Positions 8,135-19,307 of a stretch of 64,000 bases of DNA are shown here, in pieces. The notes under the pieces are model-generated. The model was not told where the DNA came from and ran no database searches. It saw only the letters and a program-made list of their open reading frames with translations. How positions within the stretch are numbered: the stretch's first letter is position 1; each line of letters begins with the position of its first letter. The position numbers and the translations under genes were made by a program. Origin of the DNA: Steroidobacter gossypii (lineage in GTDB: Bacteria > Pseudomonadota > Gammaproteobacteria > Steroidobacterales > Steroidobacteraceae); contig NZ_JAEVLS010000008.1 of NCBI RefSeq assembly GCF_016801985.1, forward strand, positions 1 to 64,000. Direction: 5' to 3'.

Positions 8135-9138
8135 GCTGTGAGGGCGCTCGGTGATTCGTTGGCTCCGCGCCATTCGTCGCACACGTACACGCCAGATGCG
8201 TAGAAGCGGATCTGGCCGCTCGAAATGCTGCGCTCGAGATAGGCGGTCAAGTCGAATGGCTCGCTGGACATCAGGCTGGCCAGCGGAATGGGCAGCCGGA
8301 TCACGCTCTGGGGCACGCGATGAAACGTTTCGCCGTTGGGAATGAGTTTGCCGCTCTCGGCCGCGGCGCGGATGTCTTCGGGGCTGCGACGCGGGAACTC
8401 CACCGGTTCACCGACCTCTCGCGCGAATTCCGACAGCCGTGTGACCGTTCCGTTGTTGACGAAGTGTACGTTGCCGAGCAGATCGACTTCGGAGTAGTCG
8501 TAGACGACGCAGGGCACGGCTTGGGCTCCGAGGCGGCGCAGGGCTTCGAAACGATTGGCGCCGTCGATGACGATCATTTCACGCACCACGGAGATCGGAT
8601 TGAAGAAGGTGCGATCGGCGCGGATCTTGGCAATCAGCCGTTCGACCTTGGCTTCTTCGTGAGCTTCGAAGCGCTTCAGCTGCTCGATCGGCACCATGCG
8701 CAGTCGATCGCGCAGGAACTGCTCGTCACGCCGACGCGAGCGTTCGACTCGTTTGCGGATTTCGGTAGTGGAGATCCCCTGCGTGCGCGGCAGCAGCACC
8801 AGACGGATGCCATGGTCGCGCAGGAAGTTCAGCGCTGGCGTGCGATCGGCCGAGAACAGCCAGTCGTCGCCTTGCACGACAATGTCCGGTCGCAGGGCGG
8901 CGTAGTTGGGACGCTGGTCCACGTCGGTGTAATGAATGACTTCGGCGACGAAGGGCAGCGAGCGGATCTGGGCATCGCGCTCCTCGAGGGTGAGGATGGG
9001 CCGCGCGCCCTTGGTTTCCTCCACGCCCTGGTCGCTCATGATGCCGACCGTCAGCTCGCCCAGTGCGGCCGCCTGGGTCAGGATGTTCAGATGCCCGCGA
9101 TGAAGGATGTCGAATACGCCAGTGGTGTAAACGCGCAC
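8131..9138 (-). CDS. Cytidylyltransferase (TagD-like) fused to ParB/sulfiredoxin-type domain
   Basis: A 335-residue two-domain protein. Residues 1-133 are a TagD/GCT-like nucleotidylyltransferase with the HxGH signature (His13, His16) and the ISTTEIR motif (122-128), expected to couple CTP with a phosphorylated C3 polyol such as glycerol 3-phosphate. Residues about 150-250 match the ParB/Srx superfamily as in the free-serine kinase SbnI, with an acidic helix (FEAHEEA) and an IDGANR motif (191-196) where SbnI-like proteins have DGHHR. The rest has no clear assignment. GTG 9138 places the first strand right at the N-terminus, as in TagD. It is first in the five-gene operon. A kinase plus cytidylyltransferase reading would let one polypeptide make a CDP-activated C3 compound. 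This is a hypothesis. Confidence 0.78.
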   Translation of the reverse strand: MRVYTTGVFDILHRGHLNILTQAAALGELTVGIMSDQGVEETKGARPILTLEERDAQIRSLPFVAEVIHYTDVDQRPNYAALRPDIVVQGDDWLFSADRTPALNFLRDHGIRLVLLPRTQGISTTEIRKRVERSRRRDEQFLRDRLRMVPIEQLKRFEAHEEAKVERLIAKIRADRTFFNPISVVREMIVIDGANRFEALRRLGAQAVPCVVYDYSEVDLLGNVHFVNNGTVTRLSEFAREVGEPVEFPRRSPEDIRAAAESGKLIPNGETFHRVPQSVIRLPIPLASLMSSEPFDLTAYLERSISSGQIRFYASGVYVCDEWRGANESPSALTA

Positions 9139-9261
9139 GTGAGCTATCTCGCTTGGACCGATTCGACCGGGAGTGCGGCCGCTTATCGGCGGTATTAAGT
9201 CATAACGCCGCCGGATTCGGTGTGAGGGAGGTCACATGCGCCAAGCGCTTCGCTGCGCGGC

Positions 9262-12117
9262 CTAGGCTCTTTTGCGCACCGCCGGTTGCTTCTTCTTGTC
9301 CAGGATGGGCTTCAGATACTTGCCCGTGTACGAGCCCTTCACCTGAGCGATCTGTTCGGGGGTGCCGGTGGCGACAATGGTGCCGCCGCCGCCGCCGCCT
9401 TCGGGGCCGAGGTCGATGATCCAGTCGGCGGTTTTGATGACGTCGAGGTTGTGCTCGATCACGACGATGGTGTTGCCTTCATCGCGCAGGCGATGCAGGA
9501 CGCCGAGCAGCTGTTCGATGTCGAAGAAGTGCAGGCCGGTGGTGGGCTCGTCGAGGATATACAGCGTGCGGCCGGTGGAACGCTTGGAAAGCTCCTTGGC
9601 GAGCTTCACGCGCTGCGCTTCGCCGCCGGAAAGGGTCGTGGCGTTCTGGCCGAGGCGGATATAGGACAGGCCCACGTCCATCAAGGTCTGCAGCTTGGGT
9701 GCGATGACCGGCGCGTGGCGAAAGAACTCCAACGCGTCTTCGACCGTCATCTCCAGCACTTCGCTGATGTTCTTGCCCTTGTAACGAATCTCCAGGGTCT
9801 CGCGGTTGTAGCGCTTGCCCTTGCAAACATCGCACGGCACGTACACGTCCGGCAGGAAGTGCATCTCCACCTTGATGACGCCGTCGCCCTGGCAGGCCTC
9901 GCAGCGACCGCCCTTTACATTGAAGCTGAAGCGCCCGGCTTCGTAGCCGCGCGAACGTGCTTCCGGCACGCCGGCGAAGATCTCGCGAATCGGCGTGAAC
10001 AATCCCGTGTAGGTGGCAGGGTTGGAACGGGGCGTACGACCGATGGGGCTTTGATCGATATCGATGACGCGATCGATATTGTCCAGGCCTTCGATGCCGT
10101 CGCTCGGCGCGGGATCGGTGGACGCATCGTTGAGTTGCCGCGCGACGAATTGATACAGCGTGTCGTTCACCAGCGTCGACTTGCCCGAGCCGGAGACGCC
10201 CGTCACGCACGTCATCACGCCCAGCGGAATGTCGACCGTTACGCCTTTCAAGTTGTTACCGCGCGCATTGACGATGCGGAGATAGCGATCGTCCTGCACC
10301 GGTGTCCGCACGGCGGGAACCGCAATCTCGCGCTTGCCGGAGAGATATTGCCCGGTGATCGATTCCGGGTTCGCGGCGATTTCTTGTGGCGAGCCTTGCG
10401 CGATCACCAGACCGCCGTGCACGCCTGCGCCGGGGCCAAGATCGACCACGTGATCGGCGTGACGAATCGCATCTTCGTCGTGCTCGACGACCAGCACGGT
10501 GTTGCCCAGGTCGCGCAGCCGATTCAACGTGAGCAGCAGGCGATCGTTGTCGCGCTGATGCAGGCCGATGGAAGGCTCATCGAGAATATACATACAGCCG
10601 ACCAGGCCCGAGCCGATCTGGCTCGCCAGTCGAATGCGTTGCGCTTCGCCGCCCGACAAAGTATCGGCGCTGCGATCCAACGTCAGATAGTCGAGGCCGA
10701 CGTCGCTGAGAAAGCGCAGCCGCTCGCCAATCTCCTTGACGATCTTGCCGGCGATCTCGCCGCGCCAGCCTTCGAGCTTCAAATCGGCGCTGAAGCTCAA
10801 AGCATCTCCAACGGCCAGCCGCGCCAGATCCGGCAAGCTGCGCTCTGCGACAAACACGTGGCGCGCGGCCCGATTGAGCCGTGTGCCTTGGCACTCGGGG
10901 CAGGGCTGATTGCTGAGATATTTGGAAAGCTCTTCCCGCACGGCCACCGACTCGGTCTCGCGATAGCGCCGTTCCAGGTTCGGAATCACGCCTTCCCACT
11001 TGTGCGCGCGACGCAAGGTGCCGCCGTTGGCATTGACGTATTTGAAATCGATCTTCTCTTCGCCACTGCCGTACAGCACGATTTTCCGCACCTTGGCGGA
11101 CAGGTCCTGCCACTGCTCTTCGACATCGAACTTGTAGTGCTTGGCCAGCGACTGCATCAGCGCGAAGTAATAAGCGTTGCGGCGATCCCAACCGCGAATC
11201 GCGCCACCGGCCAATGACAGATTCGGATGGTGGACCACGCGCGAGGGATCGAAGAACTGTTGCACGCCCAAGCCGGAGCAGGTGGGGCAGGCGCCCGCCG
11301 GGTTGTTGAAGGAAAACAGCTTCGGCTCGAGGTCGGCGATGGCGTAGCCGCAGATGGTGCATGCGAACTTGTCGGAGAACACCAGCTCTTCACGTGTCGG
11401 ATCGTCCATGAAGGAGATGCGCGCCACGCCGTCCGCCATGCGCAACGCGGTTTCGAACGATTCCGCGAGACGCTGCGCCACATCGGATCGCACTTTCAAA
11501 CGGTCGACCACCGCATCGATGCTGTGTTTCTTCTTGGGATCGAGTTTAGGTACGGCGTCCAGCTCGACCACGTGACCGTCGACGCGAGCGCGCACGAAAC
11601 CCTGGGCGCGCAGTTGTTCGAACACCTGTGCGTGCTCGCCTTTGCGATCGTCAATCAGTGGCGCCAGCAGCAGCACCGGCGTTCCCTCGGGAAGACGCAT
11701 CACCTGATCGACCATCTGACTCACCGTCTGGGCGGAAAGATCGGTGCCGTGATCCGGGCAGCGCGGCGTACCGACGCGCGCAAACAGCAGACGCAGGTGA
11801 TCGTAAATCTCCGTTACCGTGCCGACGGTCGAGCGCGGGTTGTGAGATGTCGACTTTTGCTCGATGGCGATGGCCGGCGACAGGCCCTCGATGGAATCGA
11901 TGTCGGGCTTTTCCATCATCGACAGGAATTGCCGCGCGTACGCCGACAGCGATTCGACATAGCGCCGCTGGCCCTCGGCATAGATGGTGTCGAACGCCAG
12001 CGACGACTTGCCCGAGCCCGACAGGCCGGTGAATACGATCAACTGATCCCGCGGCAACTCGAGATCGATGTTGCGCAAGTTGTGAGTGCGGGCGCCGCGG
12101 ATGACGATGGAAGGCAT
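9262..12117 (-). CDS. uvrA: Excinuclease ABC subunit A
   Basis: The 951-residue ATPase that scans DNA for lesions and loads UvrB in nucleotide excision repair. Two ABC cassettes are visible: Walker A GLSGSGKS near residue 31 and GVSGSGKS near 640, each with its LSGGEAQR signature and Walker B ILDEP. Both zinc modules are present: CTIC...CPTC in the first half and CEAC...CDVC in the second. Length is normal (E. coli 940). ATG 12117 gives the standard [14 protein letters not shown]-type N-terminus; the frame is open further upstream but without homology. It is divergent from ssb, an arrangement conserved in many proteobacteria. I found no convincing LexA box in the 247-bp intergenic region. Confidence 0.97.
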   Translation of the reverse strand: MPSIVIRGARTHNLRNIDLELPRDQLIVFTGLSGSGKSSLAFDTIYAEGQRRYVESLSAYARQFLSMMEKPDIDSIEGLSPAIAIEQKSTSHNPRSTVGTVTEIYDHLRLLFARVGTPRCPDHGTDLSAQTVSQMVDQVMRLPEGTPVLLLAPLIDDRKGEHAQVFEQLRAQGFVRARVDGHVVELDAVPKLDPKKKHSIDAVVDRLKVRSDVAQRLAESFETALRMADGVARISFMDDPTREELVFSDKFACTICGYAIADLEPKLFSFNNPAGACPTCSGLGVQQFFDPSRVVHHPNLSLAGGAIRGWDRRNAYYFALMQSLAKHYKFDVEEQWQDLSAKVRKIVLYGSGEEKIDFKYVNANGGTLRRAHKWEGVIPNLERRYRETESVAVREELSKYLSNQPCPECQGTRLNRAARHVFVAERSLPDLARLAVGDALSFSADLKLEGWRGEIAGKIVKEIGERLRFLSDVGLDYLTLDRSADTLSGGEAQRIRLASQIGSGLVGCMYILDEPSIGLHQRDNDRLLLTLNRLRDLGNTVLVVEHDEDAIRHADHVVDLGPGAGVHGGLVIAQGSPQEIAANPESITGQYLSGKREIAVPAVRTPVQDDRYLRIVNARGNNLKGVTVDIPLGVMTCVTGVSGSGKSTLVNDTLYQFVARQLNDASTDPAPSDGIEGLDNIDRVIDIDQSPIGRTPRSNPATYTGLFTPIREIFAGVPEARSRGYEAGRFSFNVKGGRCEACQGDGVIKVEMHFLPDVYVPCDVCKGKRYNRETLEIRYKGKNISEVLEMTVEDALEFFRHAPVIAPKLQTLMDVGLSYIRLGQNATTLSGGEAQRVKLAKELSKRSTGRTLYILDEPTTGLHFFDIEQLLGVLHRLRDEGNTIVVIEHNLDVIKTADWIIDLGPEGGGGGGTIVATGTPEQIAQVKGSYTGKYLKPILDKKKQPAVRKRA

Positions 12118-12364
12118 GGGTACCGTACGTGGCGTCGAATGGGGACCGTTCAATATACGAGGCCGGGGAACTTCGGCGCAAAACCTGGTCATCTTCAGGC
12201 AGGGATTCCCGCCCATCCGGGCGGATCGGCGGCAGCCGGCCAAGCACGAATCGGCCGGCGGCGGGACGCTGAATAACTGGAGGTTAGGCTCACGAAGATT
12301 GTTCGCGAAGGCCGCGCCGGCTGTTTACAATCGCCGCCTTCACTGAATTCGAGGTTCGCTAGTC

Positions 12365-12844
12365 ATGGCGCGCGGTATCAACAAAGTCATTTTGGTGGGC
12401 AATCTGGGAGCGGACCCGGACACGCGCTACATGCCCAGCGGCAAGGCCGTGACCAACATCCGCATCGCCACCTCCGAGTCCTGGAAGGACAAGCAGACCG
12501 GCGATCAGCAGGAGCGCACCGAGTGGCATGCCGTCGTGCTCTACGACAAGCTGGGCGAAATCGCGGCCGAATACCTGCGCAAGGGCTCGCAGGTGTACAT
12601 CGAAGGCTCGCTGCGCACCCGCAAGTGGCAGGACAAGGAAGGCAAGGACCGTTACACCACCGAGATCATCGCGCAGAACATGCAGATGCTCGGCGGTCGC
12701 GGCGGCGGCGGTGGTGGGGGTGGTGGCGGCTACGGCGGCGACGACGAGCAGCCACGTCGCGCTCCGTCCCGGCCCGCCCAGAGCGAGCGTTCCGCGCCTC
12801 CGCCGGCCGATGACGGCGGTTTCGACGACGACATCCCGTTCTAA
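12365..12844 (+). CDS. ssb: Single-stranded DNA-binding protein
   Basis: A 159-residue SSB that coats single-stranded DNA in replication, recombination and repair. Residues 1-110 are the OB fold with the conserved [13 protein letters not shown] opening and the EWH segment. A Gly-only linker (about 115-127) follows, then a Pro/Arg/Ser-rich tail ending in the acidic DDDIPF tip that recruits partner proteins. ATG 12365 is the only start compatible with the fold. It is divergent from uvrA. Confidence 0.97.
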   Translation: MARGINKVILVGNLGADPDTRYMPSGKAVTNIRIATSESWKDKQTGDQQERTEWHAVVLYDKLGEIAAEYLRKGSQVYIEGSLRTRKWQDKEGKDRYTTEIIAQNMQMLGGRGGGGGGGGGGYGGDDEQPRRAPSRPAQSERSAPPPADDGGFDDDIPF

Positions 12845-13047
12845 GCCCTGGCGAGCGGCCGCTGCGAACGGCTGGAGCCCGCCAGCATCTGACAAAAGCT
12901 GGTGGGTTGAACGTAATCGCTTGAATTCGTAAAGCATTGCCCCATTTACGGGCGAAGATCCCGAGGTTCGCCGGTGGAAAAGGCCGGGCGCGGACCTTAT
13001 CCTTATTGGTCTCCAGCAATCGCGCGTCTGTCCGCTCTCCCAACCCA

Positions 13048-14424
13048 ATGCCTCGCGTCTTTATCCGCACTTTCGGCTGCCAGATGAATGAGTACGACTC
13101 CGCCCGGATGGTGGACGTGCTGCGCGAGGCCGAAGGGTACGAACTCACTGAAGATCCGGCGCAGGCCGACCTGCTGCTGCTCAACACCTGCTCGGTGCGC
13201 GAAAAGGCGCAGGAGAAGGTGTTCTCCCAGCTGGGCGGCTGGAAGCAGCTGAAAAAGGCCAATCCCGGCCTGCTGATCGGCGTGGGCGGGTGCGTGGCCA
13301 GCCAGGAAGGCGACGGCATCACCAAGCGCGCGCCCTATGTGGACCTGGTGTTCGGCCCACAGACCCTGCACCGCTTGCCGGACATGATTCGCGAGATCCG
13401 CTCGGCCGGCCGCTCTGTGGTCGACGTGACCTTCCCGGAGATCGAGAAGTTCGACCATTTGCCGGCGCCGCGCGCCGAGGGCGCGACGGCGTTCGTGTCG
13501 ATCATGGAGGGCTGCAGCAAGTACTGCACCTTCTGCGTCGTCCCCTACACGCGCGGCGAGGAAGTCAGCCGGCCGTTCGAGTCGGTAATGGACGAGATCC
13601 GCGCGCTAGCCGACCAGGGCGTGAAAGAAATCAACCTGCTGGGTCAGAACGTCAACGCCTATAACGGGCCGATGGACGATGGAACGCCTTGCGATCTCGG
13701 CACGTTGATTTATTGCGTGGCCGATGTGCCCGGCATCGAGCGCATCCGCTTCACGACATCACACCCGGTCGAGTTCAAGGACTCGCTGATCGAGGCTTAT
13801 CGGGACGTGCCGCAGCTCGCGAACTATCTGCATCTTCCTGTGCAAGCGGGCTCGGATCGCATTCTCGCCGCGATGAAGCGCGGCTACACCGCTCTCGAGT
13901 ACAAGCAGAAGATCCGCAAGCTGCGCGCGGTGCGCCCCGACATCAGCATCTCCTCGGATTTCATCGTCGGGTTCCCCGGCGAGACCGAGCGCGATTTCGA
14001 AGCCACCATGAACCTGATCGCGGAGGTGGGCTTCGATCAATCCTTCAGCTTCATCTACAGCCGTCGCCCCGGCACGCCGGCGGCGTCGCTGCCGGACGAT
14101 GTCACTCAGGAAGAGAAACACCAGCGGCTGGAGATCCTGCAAGCACGCATCAACAGCCAAGCCATGGAGATCAGTCGCCGCATGGTCGGCAGCGTGCAGC
14201 GCGTGCTGGTCGAGCGGCCCGCGAAGAAGGACGCGAGGCAACTGGCCGGCAGGACCGAGAACATGCGCTGGGTCAATTTCGATGGCCCGCACTCGCTCAT
14301 CAATCAGTTCGCCGACGTGCTGATCACCGAAGCCATGCCGAATTCGCTGCGTGGCCGCCTGGTGGGCGCTGGCGTTGCTTCTTCCATCCCAGCCGCGGCG
14401 GAGCTGGCCGTGGCTGCCCAATGA
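13048..14424 (+). CDS. miaB: tRNA-2-methylthio-N6-dimethylallyladenosine synthase
   Basis: A 458-residue radical-SAM methylthiotransferase that converts i6A37 of tRNAs to ms2i6A37 using two 4Fe-4S clusters. The N-terminal UPF0004 domain supplies three cluster cysteines (FGCQMN, NTCSVR, GGCVAS). The radical SAM core has the CxxxCxxC motif in [11 protein letters not shown] at about 153-163, and the C-terminal TRAM domain is present from about residue 375. ATG 13048 gives the standard [13 protein letters not shown]-type N-terminus; the frame extends upstream to 12937 without similarity. The stop overlaps the phoH start (ATGA). It heads the miaB-phoH-ybeY-corC-lnt cluster. Confidence 0.97.
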   Translation: MPRVFIRTFGCQMNEYDSARMVDVLREAEGYELTEDPAQADLLLLNTCSVREKAQEKVFSQLGGWKQLKKANPGLLIGVGGCVASQEGDGITKRAPYVDLVFGPQTLHRLPDMIREIRSAGRSVVDVTFPEIEKFDHLPAPRAEGATAFVSIMEGCSKYCTFCVVPYTRGEEVSRPFESVMDEIRALADQGVKEINLLGQNVNAYNGPMDDGTPCDLGTLIYCVADVPGIERIRFTTSHPVEFKDSLIEAYRDVPQLANYLHLPVQAGSDRILAAMKRGYTALEYKQKIRKLRAVRPDISISSDFIVGFPGETERDFEATMNLIAEVGFDQSFSFIYSRRPGTPAASLPDDVTQEEKHQRLEILQARINSQAMEISRRMVGSVQRVLVERPAKKDARQLAGRTENMRWVNFDGPHSLINQFADVLITEAMPNSLRGRLVGAGVASSIPAAAELAVAAQ

Positions 14425-15467
14425 GTTCGCGTGAGACCGGGCGTGGCACGGCTTTGAACGCAGCATCTCCAGCAACGCGCGAGCTCGCGTTCGAGCCAGT
14501 GGACAACAACCGGCTCGCCAATTTCGTCGGTCCCATGGACGAGAACCTGCGTCACGTCGAGCAGCGGCTCAAGGTGCAGGTGAATCGCCGTGGCGGCCAT
14601 CTGGAGGTGTCCGGCAACGCCGCGGCGGCCAACGCAGCCGAGCGCGTGCTGCGACGTTTGTTCGAGCTGTCGTCAAAAGAAGCAATCACACCGGAACGTG
14701 TGCACCTGGCGGTGCAGGAGGCAGGGATGGAAGAAACAACAACAGCGCCAGTCCTGGTCGCGCCCCGTCCGTCGGACGAGGTGACGATCCACACCCAACG
14801 CGGCGGCATCCGCGGGCGGGGTCCGAATCAAAGACAGTATCTGCACAACATCCATACCAACGACCTGACCTTCGGCATCGGTCCGGCCGGCACCGGCAAG
14901 ACCTATCTCGCCGTGGCGTGCGCGGTCGAGGCGCTGCAGACGGATCGTGTCCGGCGGATCGTGCTGGTGCGGCCGGCGGTGGAAGCGGGCGAGCGCCTCG
15001 GCTTTCTGCCGGGCGATATCGGCCAGAAAGTGGATCCCTATCTGCGCCCCATGTACGACGCGCTGTACGACATGATGGGCTTCGATCGTGTGGCGCGCGC
15101 CATCGAACGTCAGGTGATCGAGATCGCGCCGCTGGCGTTCATGCGCGGCCGTTCTCTCAACGACTCCTTCATCATTCTCGACGAAGCGCAGAACACGTCG
15201 GTCGAGCAGATGAAAATGTTTCTGACGCGCATGGGGTTCGGCTCCAAGGCCGTGGTCACCGGCGACATCACTCAGACCGACCTGCCCAGGCAGCAGCTAT
15301 CGGGTCTGAAGCACGTGATGAACGTGCTGCCGGGCGTCGACGGCGTGGCGTTCAGTTATTTCACCTCGCGTGACGTGGTCCGGCATCCGCTGGTGCAGCG
15401 GATCGTGCAGGCGTATGAAAGCAAAACCGCCGCCGCGCCGGACCGACCTGGAGGCGATGGAGCTTGA
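14421..15467 (+). CDS. ybeZ: PhoH-like ATPase (YbeZ)
   Basis: A 348-residue P-loop protein of the PhoH family, thought to act with the YbeY endoribonuclease in rRNA maturation and RNA metabolism. Walker A (GPAGTGKT, about 153-160) and Walker B (IILDEAQN, about 250-257) are intact. An N-terminal KH-like region (about 28-95) precedes them. ATG 14421 overlaps the miaB stop by 4 nt and the end overlaps ybeY by 4 nt (TTGA), so the genes are translationally coupled. Confidence 0.95.
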   Translation: MSSRETGRGTALNAASPATRELAFEPVDNNRLANFVGPMDENLRHVEQRLKVQVNRRGGHLEVSGNAAAANAAERVLRRLFELSSKEAITPERVHLAVQEAGMEETTTAPVLVAPRPSDEVTIHTQRGGIRGRGPNQRQYLHNIHTNDLTFGIGPAGTGKTYLAVACAVEALQTDRVRRIVLVRPAVEAGERLGFLPGDIGQKVDPYLRPMYDALYDMMGFDRVARAIERQVIEIAPLAFMRGRSLNDSFIILDEAQNTSVEQMKMFLTRMGFGSKAVVTGDITQTDLPRQQLSGLKHVMNVLPGVDGVAFSYFTSRDVVRHPLVQRIVQAYESKTAAAPDRPGGDGA

Positions 15468-15938
15468 AATTGGCCGTGACCGTGCAAATGGCAAGTTCGC
15501 GTCGCGGCGTACCGCATGCCCGAAGTCTGAATCGGTGGGCGCAGGCTGCCTGCGCCCACCATGCCCCTCGCGGTGAGGGACAGCTTGCCCTGACCATCCG
15601 CGTGGTCGGCGCCGCCGAGAGCCGCCGCCTCAATCGCACCTGGCGGAGCAAAGACAAACCCACCAACGTCCTGTCGTTCCCCGCCGCGCCGCTGGCGCCG
15701 GGAGACAAGGGCGTGCCCTCGCGATTTTTTGCCAAAGACTTTGCAGAGCTCGGCGATCTCGCCATCTGCGCGCCGGTGGTGGCGCGTGAGGCGCGAGAGC
15801 AGGGCAAACCGGCGCAGGCGCACTGGGCCCACATGGTGGTCCACGGCGTCCTGCATTTGTTGGGCTTCGATCACGAGAACGATCGGGACGCCAGCGTGAT
15901 GGAAGCCCGTGAAGTGAAGATTCTGGCGCTACTTGGAT

Positions 15939-15958
<20 letters not shown>
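15464..15958 (+). CDS. ybeY: Endoribonuclease YbeY
   Basis: A 164-residue zinc-dependent endoribonuclease involved in 16S rRNA 3-prime maturation and ribosome quality control. The metal-binding HGVLHLLGFDH (H-x3-H-x5-H) motif is intact in the C-terminal third, and the KPTNVLSFP motif is present. The start is TTG 15464: a GGAGG-type ribosome-binding site lies 9-14 nt upstream and the TTG overlaps the phoH stop as TTGA. The segment between the SFP motif and the GDLAI strand is longer than in E. coli YbeY by about ten residues, which should be harmless. Confidence 0.93.
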
Positions 15959-16811
<853 letters not shown>

Positions 16812-16887
16812 AGCGAAGCGGGGCGACCGGCCCTTGTCATGATCATGACTGCCGCGAGGCCAAGCTCGCTGAAATCGAGCGCCTGCA

Positions 16888-18459
16888 ATGAATACCTCGA
16901 AGGGTGAACTGGCGGCCACTCCGTCGCTACTGGACAAAGCGCTCGGCCCGAGCGTGCGTGCGTTCAAATATTACACGCATGCGTCTTTGCCGGTCGGCGC
17001 CGGGACCTCGCTCGCGTTCGCGCCATTCAATGTCTGGCCGCTGGCCGTCCTGTGCTTTGCATTTTTATTTCTGGCGTGGGAAGACGCGACGCCGCGGCAG
17101 GCTGCCAAGCGCGGTTTTCTGTTTACCGCCGGCACTTACCTTGCCGGGACTTACTGGCTGTATAACAGCATCCACACGATCGGTAATGCGCCGATCTGGT
17201 TGACCCTGTTCGTGATGCTGGCGTTGGTCGCCATCATGGCGGCGTACATGGCGTTGCTCGGCTACGCGCTGAAGCGCTGGATTCCAGCGCAGGGCTGGAT
17301 CCGATGGTTGATGGTGCTGCCGGCGGCCATTGTGCTTCTCGAGTGGTTTCGCGGCTGGTTTCTCAGTGGCTTCCCGTGGCTGGCGCTGGGTTACACACAA
17401 ACGGACACCTGGCTCGCAGCTTTCGCGCCGGTGGGCGGCGTCTATACTGTCAGTCTCGCTGTGACGTTGTGTGCTGGCGCCGTTACCGCGCTGATCCTCG
17501 GCACTAAGAATATTCGCATCGCCGCCGCTGCTGTCGTCGCAGCCACGTGGCTCGTCGGCCTGGCCTTGCATGACAAGGAGTGGACTCGAACGATCGGCGA
17601 GCCGGTGAGCGTTGCCATCGTGCAAGGGGCCGTGCCGCAATCCATGAAGTGGGAAGTCGAGCAGCGCGATAAAACCGTGGCGCTCTACAGCGGGCTCACG
17701 CGTCAGCATCTAGGCGCCAAGCTGATCATCTGGCCGGAAGCGGCGTTGCCGGGCCTGTCGCACGAATTCACCGACGTGTTGAGTCGCGAGTGGACCGCGG
17801 CGCATGCGGCTGGCTCGGCCCTGGTGATGGGCATCGTGCGCTACGACTTCGAGGAGCGGGTGTACTTCAACGCTGTGCTGGCGCTCGACAAGGAACCGCA
17901 GTGGTACGCAAAACGTCGCCTGGTGCCGCTCAGCGAATACTTCCCGCCGGTGCCGCAGTGGGTTTCGGATTGGCTGCGAGGCATGGAATTGCCCTACAGC
18001 GGCTTCAGAGCAGGCGTCGACAACCCGGATCCGCTGGACGCCGCCGGCCAGAAACTCGCGCTGACGATTTGTTACGAGGACGCCTACGCGTCGGAACAAC
18101 TGGAAGTGTTGAAGACCGCGACCTTGCTGGTGAATGTGACCAACGACGCTTGGTTCGGCGATTCCACCGCCGCACATCAGCACTTGCAGATCAGCCGCAT
18201 GCGTGCGCTCGAAGCGGGCCGGCAATTGCTGCGCGCGGCGAACGATGGCATCTCCGCCATCATCAGTTCCAATGGTCGTGTTGAAAAAACCTTTCCTCGC
18301 TTCGAACCGGGCGTGCTGACCGGAGAAGTGCAGCCTCGAGTCGGCTTGACGCCTTATGCGAAGGTCGGCAACTGGCCCGTCATCATCGTGAGCTTCCTGT
18401 TACTTGCCGCGGGCTTATGGCCTCTGCTCGCGCGCAAGTCCTCTACGTCCAAGCGCTGA
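16888..18459 (+). CDS. lnt: Apolipoprotein N-acyltransferase
   Basis: A 523-residue inner-membrane enzyme that adds the third acyl chain to the N-terminal Cys of lipoproteins, which matters for the lipoproteins encoded elsewhere in this window. The N-terminus has several transmembrane helices, and the periplasmic nitrilase domain starts near residue 240. The catalytic triad is clear: Glu284 (WPEAALP), Lys342 (AKRRLVP) and Cys395 (TICYED), close to E. coli Glu267, Lys335 and Cys387. A last hydrophobic helix ends the protein. ATG 16888 lies 76 bp after corC. Confidence 0.96.
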   Translation: MNTSKGELAATPSLLDKALGPSVRAFKYYTHASLPVGAGTSLAFAPFNVWPLAVLCFAFLFLAWEDATPRQAAKRGFLFTAGTYLAGTYWLYNSIHTIGNAPIWLTLFVMLALVAIMAAYMALLGYALKRWIPAQGWIRWLMVLPAAIVLLEWFRGWFLSGFPWLALGYTQTDTWLAAFAPVGGVYTVSLAVTLCAGAVTALILGTKNIRIAAAAVVAATWLVGLALHDKEWTRTIGEPVSVAIVQGAVPQSMKWEVEQRDKTVALYSGLTRQHLGAKLIIWPEAALPGLSHEFTDVLSREWTAAHAAGSALVMGIVRYDFEERVYFNAVLALDKEPQWYAKRRLVPLSEYFPPVPQWVSDWLRGMELPYSGFRAGVDNPDPLDAAGQKLALTICYEDAYASEQLEVLKTATLLVNVTNDAWFGDSTAAHQHLQISRMRALEAGRQLLRAANDGISAIISSNGRVEKTFPRFEPGVLTGEVQPRVGLTPYAKVGNWPVIIVSFLLLAAGLWPLLARKSSTSKR

Positions 18460-18568
18460 TGCGCTTATAGCTGGCGTGCCTGGCCCGGCCGCTGTAATAA
18501 ACGATCCAGATTCGAACGCCGCCCGGGTTCGAGCTCGATAGAGTTTGTATGCAATCTGTTGGGGACGT

Positions 18569-19216
18569 ATGGATTCCAGGATCGATCGATTCGCGGCGCG
18601 TGGCGACGCCGATCTGTTGCGGCTGGTGCAAGCTCAACCATTGGCATGGGTGGTCTCCGGCTCTGCCGCCGAAGACAACTTTCGCGCCACGCTGTTACCC
18701 ATCCTCGCCGAGACCGGGCCCGACGGGCGCATCGGGCGCCTGGTCGGTCATTTCGCGCGTTCCAACGATCAGTTCAAACTGCTGATGCAAGACCCGAAGG
18801 CAGTGATGCTGGTACTCGGCACGCACGGTTACATCTCGCCTTCGTGGATGCAGGACAAGACTCAGGCGCCCACCTGGAACTACGCCAGCGTTCAGTTCTT
18901 CGTGGACGTGGAATTTTTCGAGCAGCCCGCCGCCATCGAAGCTCATTTGCGAGAGCTGGTGTATACGATGGAAAAGCAGGCGCCGCGCGCAGTTGACACG
19001 GTCGCATGGAAGGTCGACGACATGGGCGCGCGCTATGCGTCGTTAGCTCGCGGCGTCATCGGCTTTCGCGCCAATGTCCGCAATGTGCGGGCCAGGTTCA
19101 AGCTGGGCCAGGATGAACGCGACGACGTGTTTCGCGACATCATGGCTGGCCTGGCTCACGGCGGCGGCGCCGAGCTACAAAGCTGGATGCGCGACTTCAA
19201 TCCTGGCCGCGGCTGA
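18569..19216 (+). CDS. PaiB-like FMN-binding split-barrel protein
   Basis: A 215-residue protein similar to PaiB and other FMN-binding negative regulators. Motifs seen are the early LAWVVS segment, the GHFARSN helix (GHLARAN in PaiB), the YISPSW motif and the TWNYASVQ motif, all in family order. Members are annotated as transcriptional regulators or flavin-linked oxidoreductase-like proteins; function here is not established. ATG 18569 is preferred because a GGGGA ribosome-binding site lies 4-8 nt upstream. It stands alone between lnt and uppP. Confidence 0.8.
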   Translation: MDSRIDRFAARGDADLLRLVQAQPLAWVVSGSAAEDNFRATLLPILAETGPDGRIGRLVGHFARSNDQFKLLMQDPKAVMLVLGTHGYISPSWMQDKTQAPTWNYASVQFFVDVEFFEQPAAIEAHLRELVYTMEKQAPRAVDTVAWKVDDMGARYASLARGVIGFRANVRNVRARFKLGQDERDDVFRDIMAGLAHGGGAELQSWMRDFNPGRG

Positions 19217-19307
19217 AGCCAAAGTCGCCGGAAGATCTAAACCCTGTCCCCCAACCCCGCTGGTCAGTATCATTGGCCGATGTGCCTTTGAACGGTGACG
19301 GGGACGA

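Noticed and set aside
9286-11217. A 643-residue open frame antisense to uvrA
   Set aside because: It is the complement of a strongly conserved gene in GC-rich DNA, with no recognisable domain or ribosome-binding site.
12118-12364. LexA box between uvrA and ssb
   Set aside because: I searched for a CTGT-N8-ACAG type site and found no convincing match.
12690-12740. Simple-sequence GGC/GGT repeat
   Set aside because: It encodes the Gly linker of SSB and needs no other explanation.
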